NCBI GenBank assembly: GCA_916610825.1
Contig: OU744448.1
Coordinates: 7,798,650 to 7,862,649, forward strand
DNA: 64,000 nt
Reading direction: 5' to 3'
Origin: Haliclystus octoradiatus
Lineage: Eukaryota; Cnidaria; Staurozoa; Stauromedusae; Haliclystidae
Positions within the stretch are counted from its first letter, which is position 1, and every line of letters begins with the position of its first letter. This document shows, piece by piece, positions 1 through 28,870 of this stretch. The notes below the pieces were generated by a model. The model saw nothing but the letters and a program-made list of their open reading frames with translations, did not search any database and had not been told where the DNA came from. The position numbers and the translations under genes were made by a program.

Positions 1-94
1 TAATTTAGTCCAGCGCAAGCTTTCTGTCAATATTACGCAGACCAGGTTACTAATCATCAAAAAAAGATTTGGGTTTGCCCGCTGGCTAATCCTA

Positions 95-470
95 TAAGGA
101 TTAGCTCATATGGCAGAGCAATCAAACTTCAGATCGGATCATATCTGATCAACTGTGGTTTAAATCCCCCGAAAGTCAACTCAGCTTAAACTTTATCTAA
201 AAGCATCAAATGAGAACAATCCAATGATGGCGGATGGAATGGTCCAGAGGGAATTTCATTGTGAGTAGCTGCAGCACATTGTTACGCATTGACAATCAAT
301 GCATATCTGCCATGAATTCTGTTGAAATTGATATGCAGTGTCGCGACTCAGATCAGTAAAGAGCAGTTAACATCATTGAGCTAAGCGAAAAGAGCCACTC
401 CTCTAGAAATAGAGGAGCGGTACGGCTGCCTTCGGTAGGGCGATACAATTATTTATCCTATGATGCTAGA
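95..470 (+). repeat. tRNA-headed SINE-like repeat, copy 1
   Basis: The head at about 95-175 has an A-box-like TTAGCTCATATGGCAGAGC and a degenerate B box (GTGGTTTAAATCC), as in a tRNA-derived RNA polymerase III promoter. The body at about 185-470 is shared with copies at 18530-18790, 46565-46690 and 55855-56122; all have the landmarks GATGGCAGATGG, GGTCCAGAGGGAATT and CTTCGGTAGGGCGATAC. Head and body are joined directly here, whereas at 18225 another repeat sits between them. Confidence 0.7.
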
Positions 471-679
471 AAAACGTTGATTTTTCTTTCCTTCCAGAAA
501 TTCATTATCTATTTGAACAGATTTTCATTTCATTCCACATTTTTGTTCATAAAATACCAAGTATAGTTTGATTGTATCTAGATATTGATTTTGAAAGGTT
601 TTGGTTCAGATGAAGCGCATATTGCTCTTATTTATTTACGAGTTTTGTTGAATTTGAAAATTTTATAAACATTCAACAT

Positions 680-745
680 CTTCACTACGCATTTAAAATA
701 GAGGAGTGGTACGGGTGCCTTCAGTAGGGCGACACAGTCTATATT
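680..745 (+). repeat. SINE tail fragment
   Basis: This matches the 3' end of the 95-470 repeat (AGAGGAGTGGTACGGGTGCC, then TTCAGTAGGGCGAC), detached from the rest of the element. Confidence 0.5.
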
Positions 746-805
746 ACTTTTATTTTTTTGCTACACATTAATTTTCCTAGACATATAAGAATAAACACTA
801 AAAAT

Positions 806-1053
806 ATGTGACGGTTCGTGTCAGAATCAACAATGGGGGAAAAATCCAATTGTACAGTTTGTTGGTGGAAAGAAGTGGGAAATTCATTGAAAATTTAAAC
901 AAATTTTAACAAATAAAATGAGATAGAGTCGTCCAAAATGAAAACAAATTGAAGATTTAAAAATAAATTAAAATTCTAAATAAGATAGCCTAATCATACG
1001 AAACAATATCCAAAATTTGATTGAAATGTTGATTCTGACAAGAACTGTCACAT
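806..1053. mobile_element. MITE with TGTGACGGTTCG termini, copy 1
   Basis: The left end reads TGTGACGGTTCGTGTCAGAA and the right end is its imperfect reverse complement (TTCTGACAAGAACTGTCACA). TA dinucleotides abut both ends, which suggests a Tc1/mariner-type TA target. A second copy of about 240 bp, in reverse orientation, lies at 47608-47848. There is no open frame, so it is non-autonomous. Confidence 0.75.
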
Positions 1054-1349
1054 ATATTAAAAAGAAAAAGTTGGAATTTATACAAACTTGTTATTGTTAC
1101 AATTAGATAAAGATGTTTCAGTCCATGCTGGGGAGCTCCATTGAACTATTTATTGCTTTTGGCGTTCCAACTGGCAGCAGAAGAGGAGGCAGGGGCTCAA
1201 CGAGAACATTTTTCGACGTTTTATGTAATGATTTTGTTAATTGTGATCTCAATAGTGTTGTACATAATCTTAAAGTTTTTAAATCTATGAATGTAAATGT
1301 AATTAAACGTAAGAGGAACGGGTTGTTCAATTGAACAACACCGTCTACA

Positions 1350-1374
1350 AATATATATATATATATATATATAT
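1350..1374. repeat. (TA)n microsatellite
   Basis: This is about 12 TA units without interruption. Confidence 0.9.
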
Positions 1375-1578
1375 TTATTGCTTAATTTGAAGCAGCTGGG
1401 AACAGAAGGTTAACCGATAGGCAAATCATCATAGCCAATAAAAGTTAACCATTTAATGCAGAACATTAGATTATAAATCTGGAATAAGTTATTTATAGCA
1501 GAGAGATTTGAAACATGATTGTGATCTAAAACAATCCTATTTTGAGGTTAAACAATAAGTTGATTTTCAAAACATCAC

Positions 1579-1786
1579 TTAAACAAAAACACTGGAAACA
1601 TTATTGGAACAGTTAAAAAATTCCTGTGCGTCGATATTAATAGCGTGATTGTGCCTAACAAATTGCGTAAGGTCATGTTTTACAATATGCGTGTATCCGT
1701 AGGACCCACATGCAATGAGATTTATGTAAATTACAGCATAACTATTAAGGAGACTTGAATTAAATAATATTGGCAATTTCACATTC
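1579..1786 (-). CDS. Candidate terminal exon of the minus-strand secreted/membrane gene
   Basis: On the minus strand an acceptor (AAATTGCAG) is followed by 208 nt open to a TAA, about 69 residues. They include two cysteines and potential N-glycosylation sites (FNSS and NCSN), which fits a luminal protein. The frame needs an upstream exon ending in phase 2. The signal-peptide exon at 3072-3147 ends in phase 1, so at least one more exon is required. I do not recognise the family. It could be a chance frame. Confidence 0.35.
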
Positions 1787-2196
1787 CTGCAATTTAAATT
1801 TTTTATTAGCCAATGAAATTGCATTGCTTAGTTTGAGTTTGCACATAGAATTTTCAACAGGGAATGCATAGACTTTACTGGATAATAACTGTGTTCACTT
1901 TGAGATCAAGCTTATATCTGTTGGGCGGATTTTATAAGAAGGTTTATAACATTTAATCTAAAGAGAAATCATGACTAAATCAGATATGAAACCATTTGGG
2001 TTAACCACAACATATGCAAGGTGCAAGTCCTCATTCATAAAACTAAAACAGATTTAAAGGTCTGGACGATATGTTTATTGTCATAATGTATATATGTATT
2101 GTCATGCTACAGTTAGACCCATATCAGTGATTGTTTTGATAATACCGCAACACTTCAACATGTACTTCAGGGTCAAAACAAACGTTTACAAATCAC

Positions 2197-2284
2197 TATT
2201 TTGCAACTGTGAACTGTTCAATGCTGTTATTCAGAAAATCAGAAAAGGAGTCACAAATAACTTTAATCACAAAGATAACAGCGT
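2197..2284 (-). CDS. Candidate second exon of the minus-strand signal-peptide gene
   Basis: After an acceptor (GAGATTCAG) the minus strand reads on in exactly the phase left by the exon at 3072-3147. It encodes about 28 residues (DAVIFVIKVICDSFSDFLNN and on) with a hydrophobic strand, a cysteine and an N-glycosylation site. The donor is weak (TAGTGATT) and, if used, does not join in frame to the candidate at 1579-1786. Phase and composition support it; the product is not recognised. Confidence 0.4.
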
Positions 2285-3071
2285 CTGAATCTCATAATTT
2301 TTAAATGTCAATATACATGTATGTACGTTGATAGTACAAAGAAAGCAGTCTATCCAATATTAAAATTACAGGTTCTTCTTTGAAGACATGATTAGGCATA
2401 TATGCTTTAGATTTAGCGGACAAGATAATTTTTTCGGTGTGATGTGTCTGATGTGAAATTCAATGGCGAACAATGTTCATTATTGTTTTAGTAATAAGGC
2501 TATGTCAATAAGATGGATTATAGGTAACCAATCATTTCAGTACAAGTAGTCATTACCCTAGTGATGTATTCAGTTTGTTATTTACATAATACTTCTTATT
2601 TGAGATTTCAATCCTTTCGAAAATTTAGATGTCAAACAAAATTACAAGCACATTTTGTCGAGGCTGCGAAGTGCCTGTAATTGTTTAACCCTTAAAACAT
2701 CATCATTTTTGAGTTCAAAATAAACAAACTTTAAATAATCGGTAATTATAATAGTTTTGTAATTGTCAAGTAGCAATACTGAAGAATAGAATTTATCATT
2801 TGTTCGCGTGTCTGAATGTTCTCGATTTCTTAAGCAACAATATTAAATTTAAACGGGAACTGCAACATTATTTTTAAAATCTGAACATTTTTTGCTACTT
2901 TTTAAATGACTAAAGCCGAGATCATAACAATGATTAGCCCTAAATATATTGAACAAGAACACAAAACATGATTTGTGCATGTAAGTATAAACTAATCCAC
3001 AATCTTAAGCGTTTATCAATTTCTAGAAATAAGCAGCAAACTAATTAAGAAAGAAATAATAATGTACTAAC

Positions 3072-3147
3072 CTTTTTGATTTTCAGACGGTGAGTCTGCG
3101 TAGACAAGTGAAAAAAATATTGCCGCATAAATGTAACAGATTCTCAT
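3072..3147 (-). CDS. First coding exon of an unidentified signal-peptide gene
   Basis: The minus strand opens with ATG at 3147 and encodes MRICYIYAAIFFSLVYADSP and a few more residues: a basic start, a hydrophobic core of about 12 residues and a VYA|D-like cleavage site, so a secretory signal peptide is likely. The exon ends at 3072 in phase 1 before a good donor (GTTAGT). The first ATG was chosen because it starts the signal peptide directly and no upstream in-frame ATG is apparent. The gene lies head-to-head with the SRA1-like gene, 541 bp apart, and runs left toward candidate exons at 2197-2284 and 1579-1786. The protein family is not recognised. Confidence 0.65.
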
Positions 3148-3688
3148 GATTTTAATGAATATAATAAATTAGAAATATGACAACTGATATCAAACAGAAG
3201 ATAAAAATCACTCGTGATTTGCAGGCTATAACGCTTTTCCACGCTGGCTGCAGACAGACTACATCATCCGTGCATAAAAATTGTTATAAAATCTTTGTGG
3301 CACGACTCATCTCCACGGCGCCATGTTGATATCGAATCACCAATTTCCGGTTCGATCTTCATTTTGAATTGTTACTTCGAACAGGGGGTAGTTCTAAGAA
3401 TTTTGAAACAAAAATTCAATTTAATATTTAGGATTGTAGATTTATGTTGAACCAATTATTTATGATATGAAAGTATTGCAAAAATTATTAGTATTTCATT
3501 ATTCGGTTATTAATAAATAGGAATTCTTACAGAATTTCAATTTCCAATACTTCAAAAACAATGCTTTGACATTTCTTATAGAACACCCTTATCTAATTTG
3601 CATAGTTACGTCACTCGTGTTTTCTTTTAGCATAGTTGTCGATCAAGTCGATCGAAAGTGCTACGTCTTCCTTTTCCTACGAGGCATA
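3148..3688. promoter_or_regulatory. Shared upstream region of two divergent genes
   Basis: These 541 bp separate the divergent start codons of the signal-peptide gene and the SRA1-like gene. It is GC-richer than its surroundings around 3235-3345, with a GGCGCCATG block that on the minus strand resembles a YY1-type ATGGCG site. The plus-strand leader just before ATG (3661-3688) is pyrimidine-rich (CTTCCTTTTCCTAC), as in transcripts of housekeeping genes. No TATA box is obvious. That it is a bidirectional promoter is inferred from geometry only. Confidence 0.5.
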
Positions 3689-6600
3689 ATGGCTGATACT
3701 CAAGGCTCAGGTAAATTTTATTTACGCCTCTGTTTAGGTGGTTACTTTCAATGAAATAGATCAAATGATATGTCTTGCTATGAACATATACTAATTGGCT
3801 ACACAATTTTCAATTATCTCTCAACAAGCGCATCTGAATCCTTTGCAAAGTATTAAGATTGTGTCGGCAAATTTTATTTTACCGGCTTTATCATATTGTT
3901 GAATTTAACTTTCAACTGGTAATCTGTTGTGTTGGAAATCTAAATTTACTTTTATTAATATGAATATAACCTGTTATTTATGTATGGTCATTCAGAATGC
4001 AAGTATTATTGAACATTTCATCAAATACAAAAGGTTTGGTCCGTTCTAGCGTCGTGGTCTGTGTGATACCTTAATTTACGAAATATAAAGTTTTTAGGCC
4101 TAGTTTTGTTGTTAACCCGTCATAGTATATCATATTACTTAAGTATGAGCAGCAATGGTGCCTACTATACAGTAGTGCTGATAGCTGAACATCATTGATA
4201 AGATCTATGGATGGTAGGCCTATTTATATATATGTTTTCTGATGTCGAAGATTCATAGCCTAAATTATAATTTTTATATGAATTTTAAAACAATGAAAAC
4301 ATCCTGAGAACTTCCTTCAAAACAACTCATTGAATAGGGTACTGAATAGTGAATTGAGCTATTTTCAGTAGGTTCTCAATTTAAATGAGATTTTACTAGA
4401 TTTTCAATGCAATGATCAGAAGTTAGGTAAAATTTTCTAATGACTTTAATTACCTTTGTTAGTATACAATCCATTTTCAGTAGATTTTCAATAGGTGTTA
4501 CGTCGTTTTAAAAATTCATATCATTATATAATCAAAAATGTACATAGATACATGTGTGTTCAAGGTCTGGATTAATGTTATTCAATGTTATGATTCTCTT
4601 TATCGATTGATATATTTCTGTTATTTGAAACTCAACCTGTTTAGTGTAACTATAGATCCGTTACTGATGTGAACATCATGTATCAGTCGGCTATGTGTAA
4701 CCCTATTAATATTACTACTGTTAATATCACAACACACTTAATTTCACCAAATTTTCAAAACCAGTTTCTAGAATCAAACTCAACTATTTCGCTCCGGTTA
4801 ATATCACTAACCCACTTCTTATCACAATTCTGGGCTGTACCAGAGCAGTGTTATTAACGAGGTTGCACTGTATTAGAAGATAGTAGAAATAAATAGTAGG
4901 CCTAGGCATATAGCACTAGTCTGGATCACTCACATTGAGTCACATAGATGTCCATATCTTTTCTTGTAGGTCAACCTATCTACAACAGTCCTGTTTATGA
5001 CCCAAGTGCAAATCAAAGAGGATGGAATGACCCACCAAGTTTAGCCTTTGCTCAGAAATCTAGCAATGGTCCAACCGGTAGACGGATTGATCCAAGAAAA
5101 CGTGTTGCACACAATTTTAACAGCAATGGATATCCACAAGGTTTGTAAGGCACACCCAACCAATTTGTTCATAGATTCAAGTAGCTTTATGCGTCAATGG
5201 GAATGGGGAAGAATGATGGAAATTATTTTACCATTTAGATCCATATAAAATTTCGGTTCGAAATACAGTGACGAAAATCTCAGCATAGCCTGTAACGTTT
5301 CGACATGACATGAGCTATATCGAAATATCAGAACAAATTATATTCTCATTCATACTCAACTATTTCTTCAAATGATTTTTCAAGGGCGTACACATTTGTA
5401 TTATAATGTGTTACTGTTTTAATTTAGGTTGATCAAATATATGTCTGTTTGAATTTTACATCTTTTTGATGCCCTGTAAAACCCTGTAAGATTTTTACGG
5501 ATTTTATGGATTTTATGCCAACAAATTTGGACTAATTACGATTAATTTTTGAATGTTTGTTTCAAATTGGACTGGATTAGATTTATCAATTATTGCTTTG
5601 TATCAGGTTGGATTCGTATCACTATTAAAGGGTCAAACAAGACCGGCAGCCTTTGTATGAAATTTTTTGAAATTGGATATCGTAGCTTTTTCATTTACGT
5701 CATATTATTTTAGGAGTTGATGATATTTCAGCCGGGAATGATGAAACTCCACTTTTAATATTTTGTAACATTTCTCGAAAACACAAGCAAAGCAATGCGA
5801 GTTGTAATAATGATGACAATCGGGGTTTTAAATATGACATATATATGACCTTGGAACATCATTCCATGCTGAGAAGCCTGAAGCTTTATCAGAATATCTC
5901 CTTCCAAAAATATTGCGGGTTCGAAACGCAGACAAATGAACGACTGGGCACCGGTCATTAATAAAATACAGTTAGAATCAATTTTGTAGCAAACCATAAT
6001 ATCCAAACACCTACAAGCCACACATGATGCTGATATTGTTTCGATCAAGGTTCAGTAATGTCAGTGTTATTGAAATACAAAAATATAAGCTGTTGATTTG
6101 ATGTTGTCAAAATGAATCTATGTTCAATATGTCTCTTCTTTACAACAAATATCACATTCATTGATTTGTAAAAAGAAAAACAGTATCAAATGTGCACAAT
6201 TATCTACATTATGCTTTCTTTCAACAAAATTCTTTATACAATATTGCATTCTTGGTAAACAGTCTTAGCAAACCACGAAACTCTTCTTTGTAGTTTATTA
6301 CCATCGAAACACTTCTCGTGATACAGTATATTCCGGATTTCATCGCTGTGAATACTCAAAACCGAATTGGTGATGTCACAACTGGTGTTTGAAAATGAGG
6401 TTTTGAAAAAAAAACATTTTTTTCAAAGCAATTATTGCCGGTCAATAATGCCCCTTTAACATTCTTACGTGCAATTAGCCTAGGCAGGGACTTTTAAATT
6501 GGCCTACGTCTGCTCTGTGTACGGTATTTCACTTTTTAACAATCAGAAACGATCAGGTTTAATATACAAAAAGATCAACATTTACAAGATTTACTGATTT

Positions 6601-8438
6601 CTGATACCAATTAGTTACCCACAGATTAGTCATAATAATCAGCCGATTAATCGAATTTTGCAATTATTTCCCATTCAAACAGATCATTACAAATACTGGT
6701 TGTCTGACAACTCACAGATCGTAGATATGTTCATCATTTAATTCTCAGTTGAAATGAACCATTAAATATCTTACTCTGACAATTGACAATTGTAAACAAT
6801 TAGTTTTGAATAAAAATAAATGGAAATTAGTTGGCATATTAGTAAATCTGTCAGTTTTCAATAAAATCAAAAGCTTGCTGATATAGGGACCATCCATAAA
6901 GTACATACTTAGTTGTCGGGGGTGGGGAGTCCTACCAAAAGCGTACAGCTGTATACATGCCACATGGAGAGAAGGGTGTCAACCATTGAAGTGTGTATGC
7001 ATTTTAAATGTCTCTGTAGCACTGTTTGAAAAATTATATTTCGATTAATTATCAGTTTATTAATGATAATCTCAATTTTTATTGCAGAAAATTAAACAAT
7101 AAATTCATTATTAACTTTGAAAATTAGCGTTTTTCTAAAAGTAGTTGCACTTGCATACTTTCGGAAGCAACAAAGACAAAATTTACAAAAATGCATAGGG
7201 TTGGTGGTTGCAATACTTCCAGTACATACAGTAACTTCCAGTACATACGCAGTAAGGGTAAGGGGGTTGACCGAAAAGTGCACAGCGGCGTACGGGCTGG
7301 GAGTGTCAAATATTGTGACGTTTACTGAGTACATACTTGATGGATGGCTCCCAAATACATACACAACAAAGATGCTTTCTTGAAACTTAAGTTTCTTCCC
7401 ATAACTGAATTTTTAACATCACTTAATTTGGAGGATTGTTATACATAGAGGACTCTTCTAAAATCATCCAATATGAGTAAGGCTTCCCTCATAATATTAA
7501 ATGGACTGGATATATATATATATATATATATATTTGGAAAGAGACCGCTGAGCCTGGTAGCAAATCCTTTTGTAAAATGGCTATAGTCTACTAAATACAA
7601 ACATTCATTGGACCTTTTTTCTACCAGCTTCAAAAAGGAATACCAGTTTAGCTATGTTTTGACAGTTTTCTAAGGGTTTCCCTCACTTTTGAATGTGTCT
7701 CATGAGCATCAATAAAGTACACACTTTAGCACGTGTCAAACAGGATTGGCCTATGGAACTGAATCTTAAAATTTAACAGATTACAATTCTTTAACATATT
7801 ATATAATATTTTATATAATTTTATATGATTTAGGAACGTCAGCTGGTTTCACTGGTCAACAGCCACCATTAGCAACAAACAATACCCCGCAATACTGTTC
7901 GCCTACCAGTCGACTCCAAAGTAATATTATGCCAAATCCAGCACCACAACCACATATGTCACATAGTTCATCTTATCCAGTCTTATCAACTGCCGCAAGT
8001 ATACAAAGTCCTGCACATTACATGCCAATTACTACAACACAATCTATAAATAACCAAGTAACTTATAACGGTACACCCAGTTATCAAGGTAGTAATACAA
8101 ATCGACCCCCGATTCCACATCAATTTCAAGGTCAATCACCTTCGCCAAATATTGGTCAGCCGCTTCATCAATTTCAAAACTCTCCGTTTATCCCATCGCA
8201 AAATGGTCATCATGGTATTAGCAATGGCTCATTATCGCCCGCTGTTGTAAATCATCACCATTCACAATCAATGCCTAATTTACCAGGCGCAGCAATGTCG
8301 CAGTTGAAACCTACGCAAAACCAAGGACCTCCTCCTACAGATGGGTATTATGCAAAGAGAGCATCGTCAGCAGAGAATTCTCGAGAACATAGTCCAATAA
8401 CAACTGGCTTAGTTCCAAACTTACAGCCAACTGGATAG
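3689..8438 (+). CDS. SRA1-like protein without a visible SRA domain, three exons
   Basis: Exons are 3689-3710, 4970-5140 and 7834-8438. Phases match and all introns are GT-AG; the product is 265 residues. Residues 20-50 hold the motif NQRGWNDPPS followed by GRRIDPRKRVA. This aligns with the start of human SRA1 (steroid receptor RNA activator protein), which has RGWNDPP and a downstream RR..L.KRVA; the C-terminal part of SEC31 also carries GWNDPP. The rest is low-complexity, rich in Pro, Ser, Gln, Asn and His. SRA1 and SEC31 both end in a helical SRA domain of about 100 residues. None is encoded in exon 3, and I found none in the 3 kb downstream. Either the domain is lost or a downstream exon is used through a donor inside exon 3. 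The gene is head-to-head with the signal-peptide gene and tail-to-tail with calnexin. The SRA1 relation rests on the N-terminal motif. Confidence 0.7.
4646..4870. mobile_element. pogo/Tc1-like MITE in intron 1
   Basis: The ends resemble (C)AGTGTAAC... and ...GGTTGCACTG with TA outside. The inside carries repeated TTAATATYAC motifs that recur at 20147-20215 in the calnexin gene. Boundaries are approximate. The open frame 4669-4857 falls inside it and is not a gene. Confidence 0.5.
5625..6459. mobile_element. TTAA-ended DNA transposon, about 835 bp, non-autonomous
   Basis: The left end TTAAAGGGTCAAACAAGACC and the right end (reverse complement TTAAAGGGGCATTATTGACC) form imperfect terminal inverted repeats of about 24 bp, both continuing into GGCA. 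Terminal TTAA recalls piggyBac or Kolobok target sites. Smaller relatives lie at 32562-32769 and 39021-39225. The minus-strand frame at 5755-6048 shows no transposase motif I know. Confidence 0.65.
6886..7352. repeat. Inverted GGGACCATCCATAAAGTAC repeat
   Basis: The left end starts GGGACCATCCATAAAGTACA and the right end, read on the minus strand, starts GGGAGCCATCCATCAAGTAT. They delimit about 467 bp in intron 2 of the SRA1-like gene, and CGTACGC-like blocks recur inside. It is probably a MITE or two inverted copies. The overlapping frames around 7092-7383 come from this repeat. Confidence 0.6.
7510..7533. repeat. (TA)n microsatellite
   Basis: This is an uninterrupted TA run in intron 2 of the SRA1-like gene. 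Confidence 0.9.
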
Positions 8439-8571
8439 TGATTATGTCAATTTTAGATAGTCACAATAATAATAAGGTCAGTAAATTTTAAAAAGATGTT
8501 TAGGTAGTAGGTACTCTATTTAACTGTTAGTACTTTTAAAATGATTTTACCTTCTCTGCAAATCCATTCAC

Positions 8572-8626
8572 AGGGTCCGACAAAAGTAGGAATCCTTCAA
8601 TCCTAGATTCCGGCTTATTTTTGGCT
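8572..8626 (+). mobile_element. hAT MITE family, truncated copy
   Basis: One terminus of the family is present (CAGGGTCCGACAAAAGTAGG, then AATCC and ATTCCGG). The rest is missing. Confidence 0.7.
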
Positions 8627-9953
8627 TTTGCGTTTATTTATTATCACTATTATTTATAATCCATCTTTATTTTTCTTGTTGTGTCAAATGTAATGAATAT
8701 TTTGATCTTATGTTAAGTATATTAAAGTAACTGTGATACCAGGACAGCAGGTCTCAATATTTGCTGTGGGAATGTTGTGGAGTTGTATTTTTTGGGCTCA
8801 GTGAGATTATTTTGGGAAAATGCCCCCTCAACTCTAGAGGGCCCCCTTTCCGTCCTAAGCTGGTTCTGGCATCCCTCCCTGGTTAAAGCTAAATACTTAT
8901 TTCTGAATTGTATAACTTTTATGAATATCATATAACTTTCTTTCAGATTATAAAGTTGGTATATACCTACAAACTTAAGGAAACAGATTAATTAAAGAGA
9001 TGGCAAACTGTGTCGCTATTTGGCGGCGAATAGTTTAAAATGGTACATTTTAAACTATTAAAATCTAAAAGATAACAAGTTTCTAACTAGTTTAATTATA
9101 ACGAAAGATTGGATTATAAAAGAAGAAACAATTTTACTATATATTTATCTTAATTTTCTTAGTTAAGAATAATTACTCTTAACTAATATAAAGTATAATT
9201 CTAAGATTCGAAAACAAATATTTTAGTCTTCATTAAATTATTACAACAATTAATGAACTGGTGTCATTTTTTCTTGTTGATCTTCATATTTTGCTAACCT
9301 GTATGCTGACTTGTCTATGAGTTCCATAAACTCAATAAAGTATGGAACTCTATATTAAATTGCGTATTATACCTTTATGTGTAAGTAATATTAGTCATCG
9401 ACCAAGAAGTCGATACGAAAATCGAGCAATTCAATTGGACGAACAGAGGCCCATTCCTAACTGTATTGACCGCTCCGTGTTTTCTAACCGTTATCGTTAT
9501 GGCGAAAATACCCAACGGATAATTGCGTTTTTGATGCTTTAAAATGCATTGAAATTCATGCTATGATTATATATTACAAAAATTGACCAATTATAGTAAT
9601 TAACTGTTACTAAACAAAATCATATTACTGTACTATATTGTACATTTTATTCTACAATAAAGTTGATTCTAAACTACAAAAAACCACTGAATTTGATTGC
9701 TTTAGATGCAATCAAAAATCTATTTGGCAAACAAACAAACACTAGGTATAAATTGTATAATAGGTATATTTTGCAAACCTTGATATGTTAATAACACATC
9801 ACCTGTCTATTAGCTTAAACATGTTTGACTCATTATGCAGCTGAAAATTAGAATTGAATCATCCAGTTTCCACAGGTGCCGGAATAGCTAGCTGCAACAG
9901 CATAGCTAGTATTGTAGCAGGTGTACAACTTACATAGTAATAACAATAGCAGA

Positions 9954-10085
9954 GGGAAACCTGTATATAACAGCCAGCTATGCGAGGTAGATAAACTGAC
10001 CACTATATGCAGATGGCCTTCATATACATGGTTGATTCAATAGAAAATATTATTTTTGGCAAGTGTGGCAACTGTATAGAGGATT
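9954..10085 (-). mobile_element. pogo-like MITE (CAGTSAAACCTGTTATA family), partial
   Basis: Shares AAACCTGTATATAACAGCC, GAGGTAGATAAACTGACC and GATTCAATAGAAAATA with better copies at 13649-13825, 39921-40097 and 49207-49382, in the opposite orientation. Confidence 0.7.
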
Positions 10086-10379
10086 AATAAGCTTGAATAA
10101 AACGTGCAAAATCAAAATGTTGGTATTTTGGATTTCCTTCTTAGATAAATACTATTCCATCTCATATAATTTTGCATTGGAATTCTTTGGTAAGCTAGGA
10201 TAACAGCATTCTTTAATGTATTTTTGTTTGATTGATGGCTGTTGTCGACATAAGAGACAAAAAGTTTATTAATTTGGGATTAGATTTTACTGATAAGAAG
10301 TTATCTGAAAAAGCTAGAATTGGCTCCTGCTGTTATAAAGTATTTGAATGAGCCTAATATTATTGGCAAGTAAATTGTA

Positions 10380-10656
10380 AATTATAAGGTGGAAGCCAGC
10401 TGGAATGGTCTTGCGTCTGGGATGAAGGCGGTTACCCGTGACGGTGTCAAATTTTAAGCATCTCCTCAAGAATCAAATGCATGTCAACAACACATTTAAC
10501 TACTTTTTACTCACTTATATATATTATTCTCTCTGTCAATAATTCTATTTTCTACTATATCTTATTATAACTTGTTATTATATTTTGCAAATTATGTGCA
10601 GTCCTGTGAAAAAAAAACTCCAAGCCTATCTGGTGCTGAATAAATGATGATGATGA
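10380..10656 (+). repeat. SINE-like repeat with ATGATGATGA tail
   Basis: The 3' part GCAGTCCTGTGAAAAAA...CTGAATAAATGATGATGATG recurs as tails at 28336-28412 (reverse), 34712-34780 (reverse) and 38115-38205 (forward). A simple trinucleotide tail after a conserved block is typical of SINE or LINE 3' ends. The 5' boundary is uncertain. Confidence 0.5.
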
Positions 10657-10794
10657 ATCATAGAAACTAACATTTAATATGAATATGAAATATTTTAATT
10701 CACTTGTTTAGTGACAAGGATAAGAGCACAGTATCCATTTGTGAATGGCACTTACAAACATATAAAAATCGGCATAGTAAGAAGTGAGACTTGG

Positions 10795-11030
10795 GCAAGT
10801 CAACCTTGTGAAATAAGTTCATGAACCTAAAATCGGTGCAACAATATTTTTCTACAATTTTTGTGTTCATGAATCTTCATTTGATTGTAACAATTTTTCT
10901 GTGAACAGTTCATAACATGGCTGCAAGTTCATGAACTTATAACAAAGTTCCGGAAAGACTTTGATGTGGTCAATAAGGGGTTCATCTACAGTTTATGAAC
11001 TCAACAATTATTTTCCGCAGGAGTCCAACC
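10795..11030. repeat. TTCATGAA foldback repeat, copy 1
   Basis: Termini CCTTGTGAAATAAGTTCATG and the inverted TTTATGAACTCAACAATTAT...CCGCAGGAG bracket several GTTCATGAAC-type palindromes. Related copies occur at 41893-42015, 44562-44680, 45465-45735, 53640-53775 and 56755-57085. Confidence 0.65.
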
Positions 11031-11527
11031 CAAGACAAGAGTAAACGTTGAAACTACAGTATATCGGATGGATACAATCATGAAAACTGTTTTAAGTGAG
11101 CTGAGTATTCAATTTAAACTAACAATAATAACAATAATACATTAATGCATTTCTATAGTGAAATTTCTTAAATAACATAATGGCGCATAAAATATTAAAA
11201 TTCAATTTTGGACATTGAAATAAGACAAAATAAAGACTATTCATTTTTCTTATGTTCAATGTTTCAAACACAAGGAACATTCCTTTTAACCATTACACTA
11301 TATACTATCCAAATTTAAAGTAACATTGCAGAATAGTATGGCTGATCACAGCTATGCATCATTTAAGCATTGTGTAGCAAACAATATTATAAAACCAATC
11401 TCCTATCTAGTGTTTTATCAATTTTATCACAATGTTTAGTTTAGTTCTTAATATTAGCACAATGTCTGTGGCTTAACAATCGTTGGCTTCTTGAAATTTG
11501 TTCAGCATCTTCTTCGTTCTTCCACAT

Positions 11528-28870
<17,343 letters not shown>

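Larger units (their letters stand above)
1..1578. other. Repeat-rich left flank, no exon recognised
   Basis: This stretch lies downstream (minus-strand sense) of the signal-peptide gene at 3147. It holds a tRNA-headed SINE, a detached SINE tail, a 248-bp MITE and a TA microsatellite. The open frames at 1113-1334 and 1118-1330 overlap on opposite strands, show no family resemblance and are probably chance. I see no convincing exon, although further exons of the minus-strand gene could lie here or beyond the window. Confidence 0.5.
8439..11527. other. Convergent intergenic region between the SRA1-like gene and calnexin
   Basis: No exon recognised. It contains an ATTAAA at 8721 that could serve polyadenylation of the SRA1-like gene, a hAT MITE fragment, a pogo-like MITE, a SINE and a TTCATGAA foldback element. 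Two GC-richer blocks are unexplained: 8740-8895, and 9380-9535, where a 66-codon plus-strand frame is open but matches nothing I recognise. Confidence 0.55.

Noticed and set aside
2370..2475. Possible extra exon of the left minus-strand gene (ending ...CLIMSSKKNL)
   Set aside because: The donor is plausible but the acceptor is weak and its phase does not fit the signal-peptide exon.
9342..9542. 66-codon frame with HRPRSRYENRAIQLDEQ
   Set aside because: Tested as a possible missing exon of the SRA1-like gene: no similarity to the SRA domain and no suitable acceptor.
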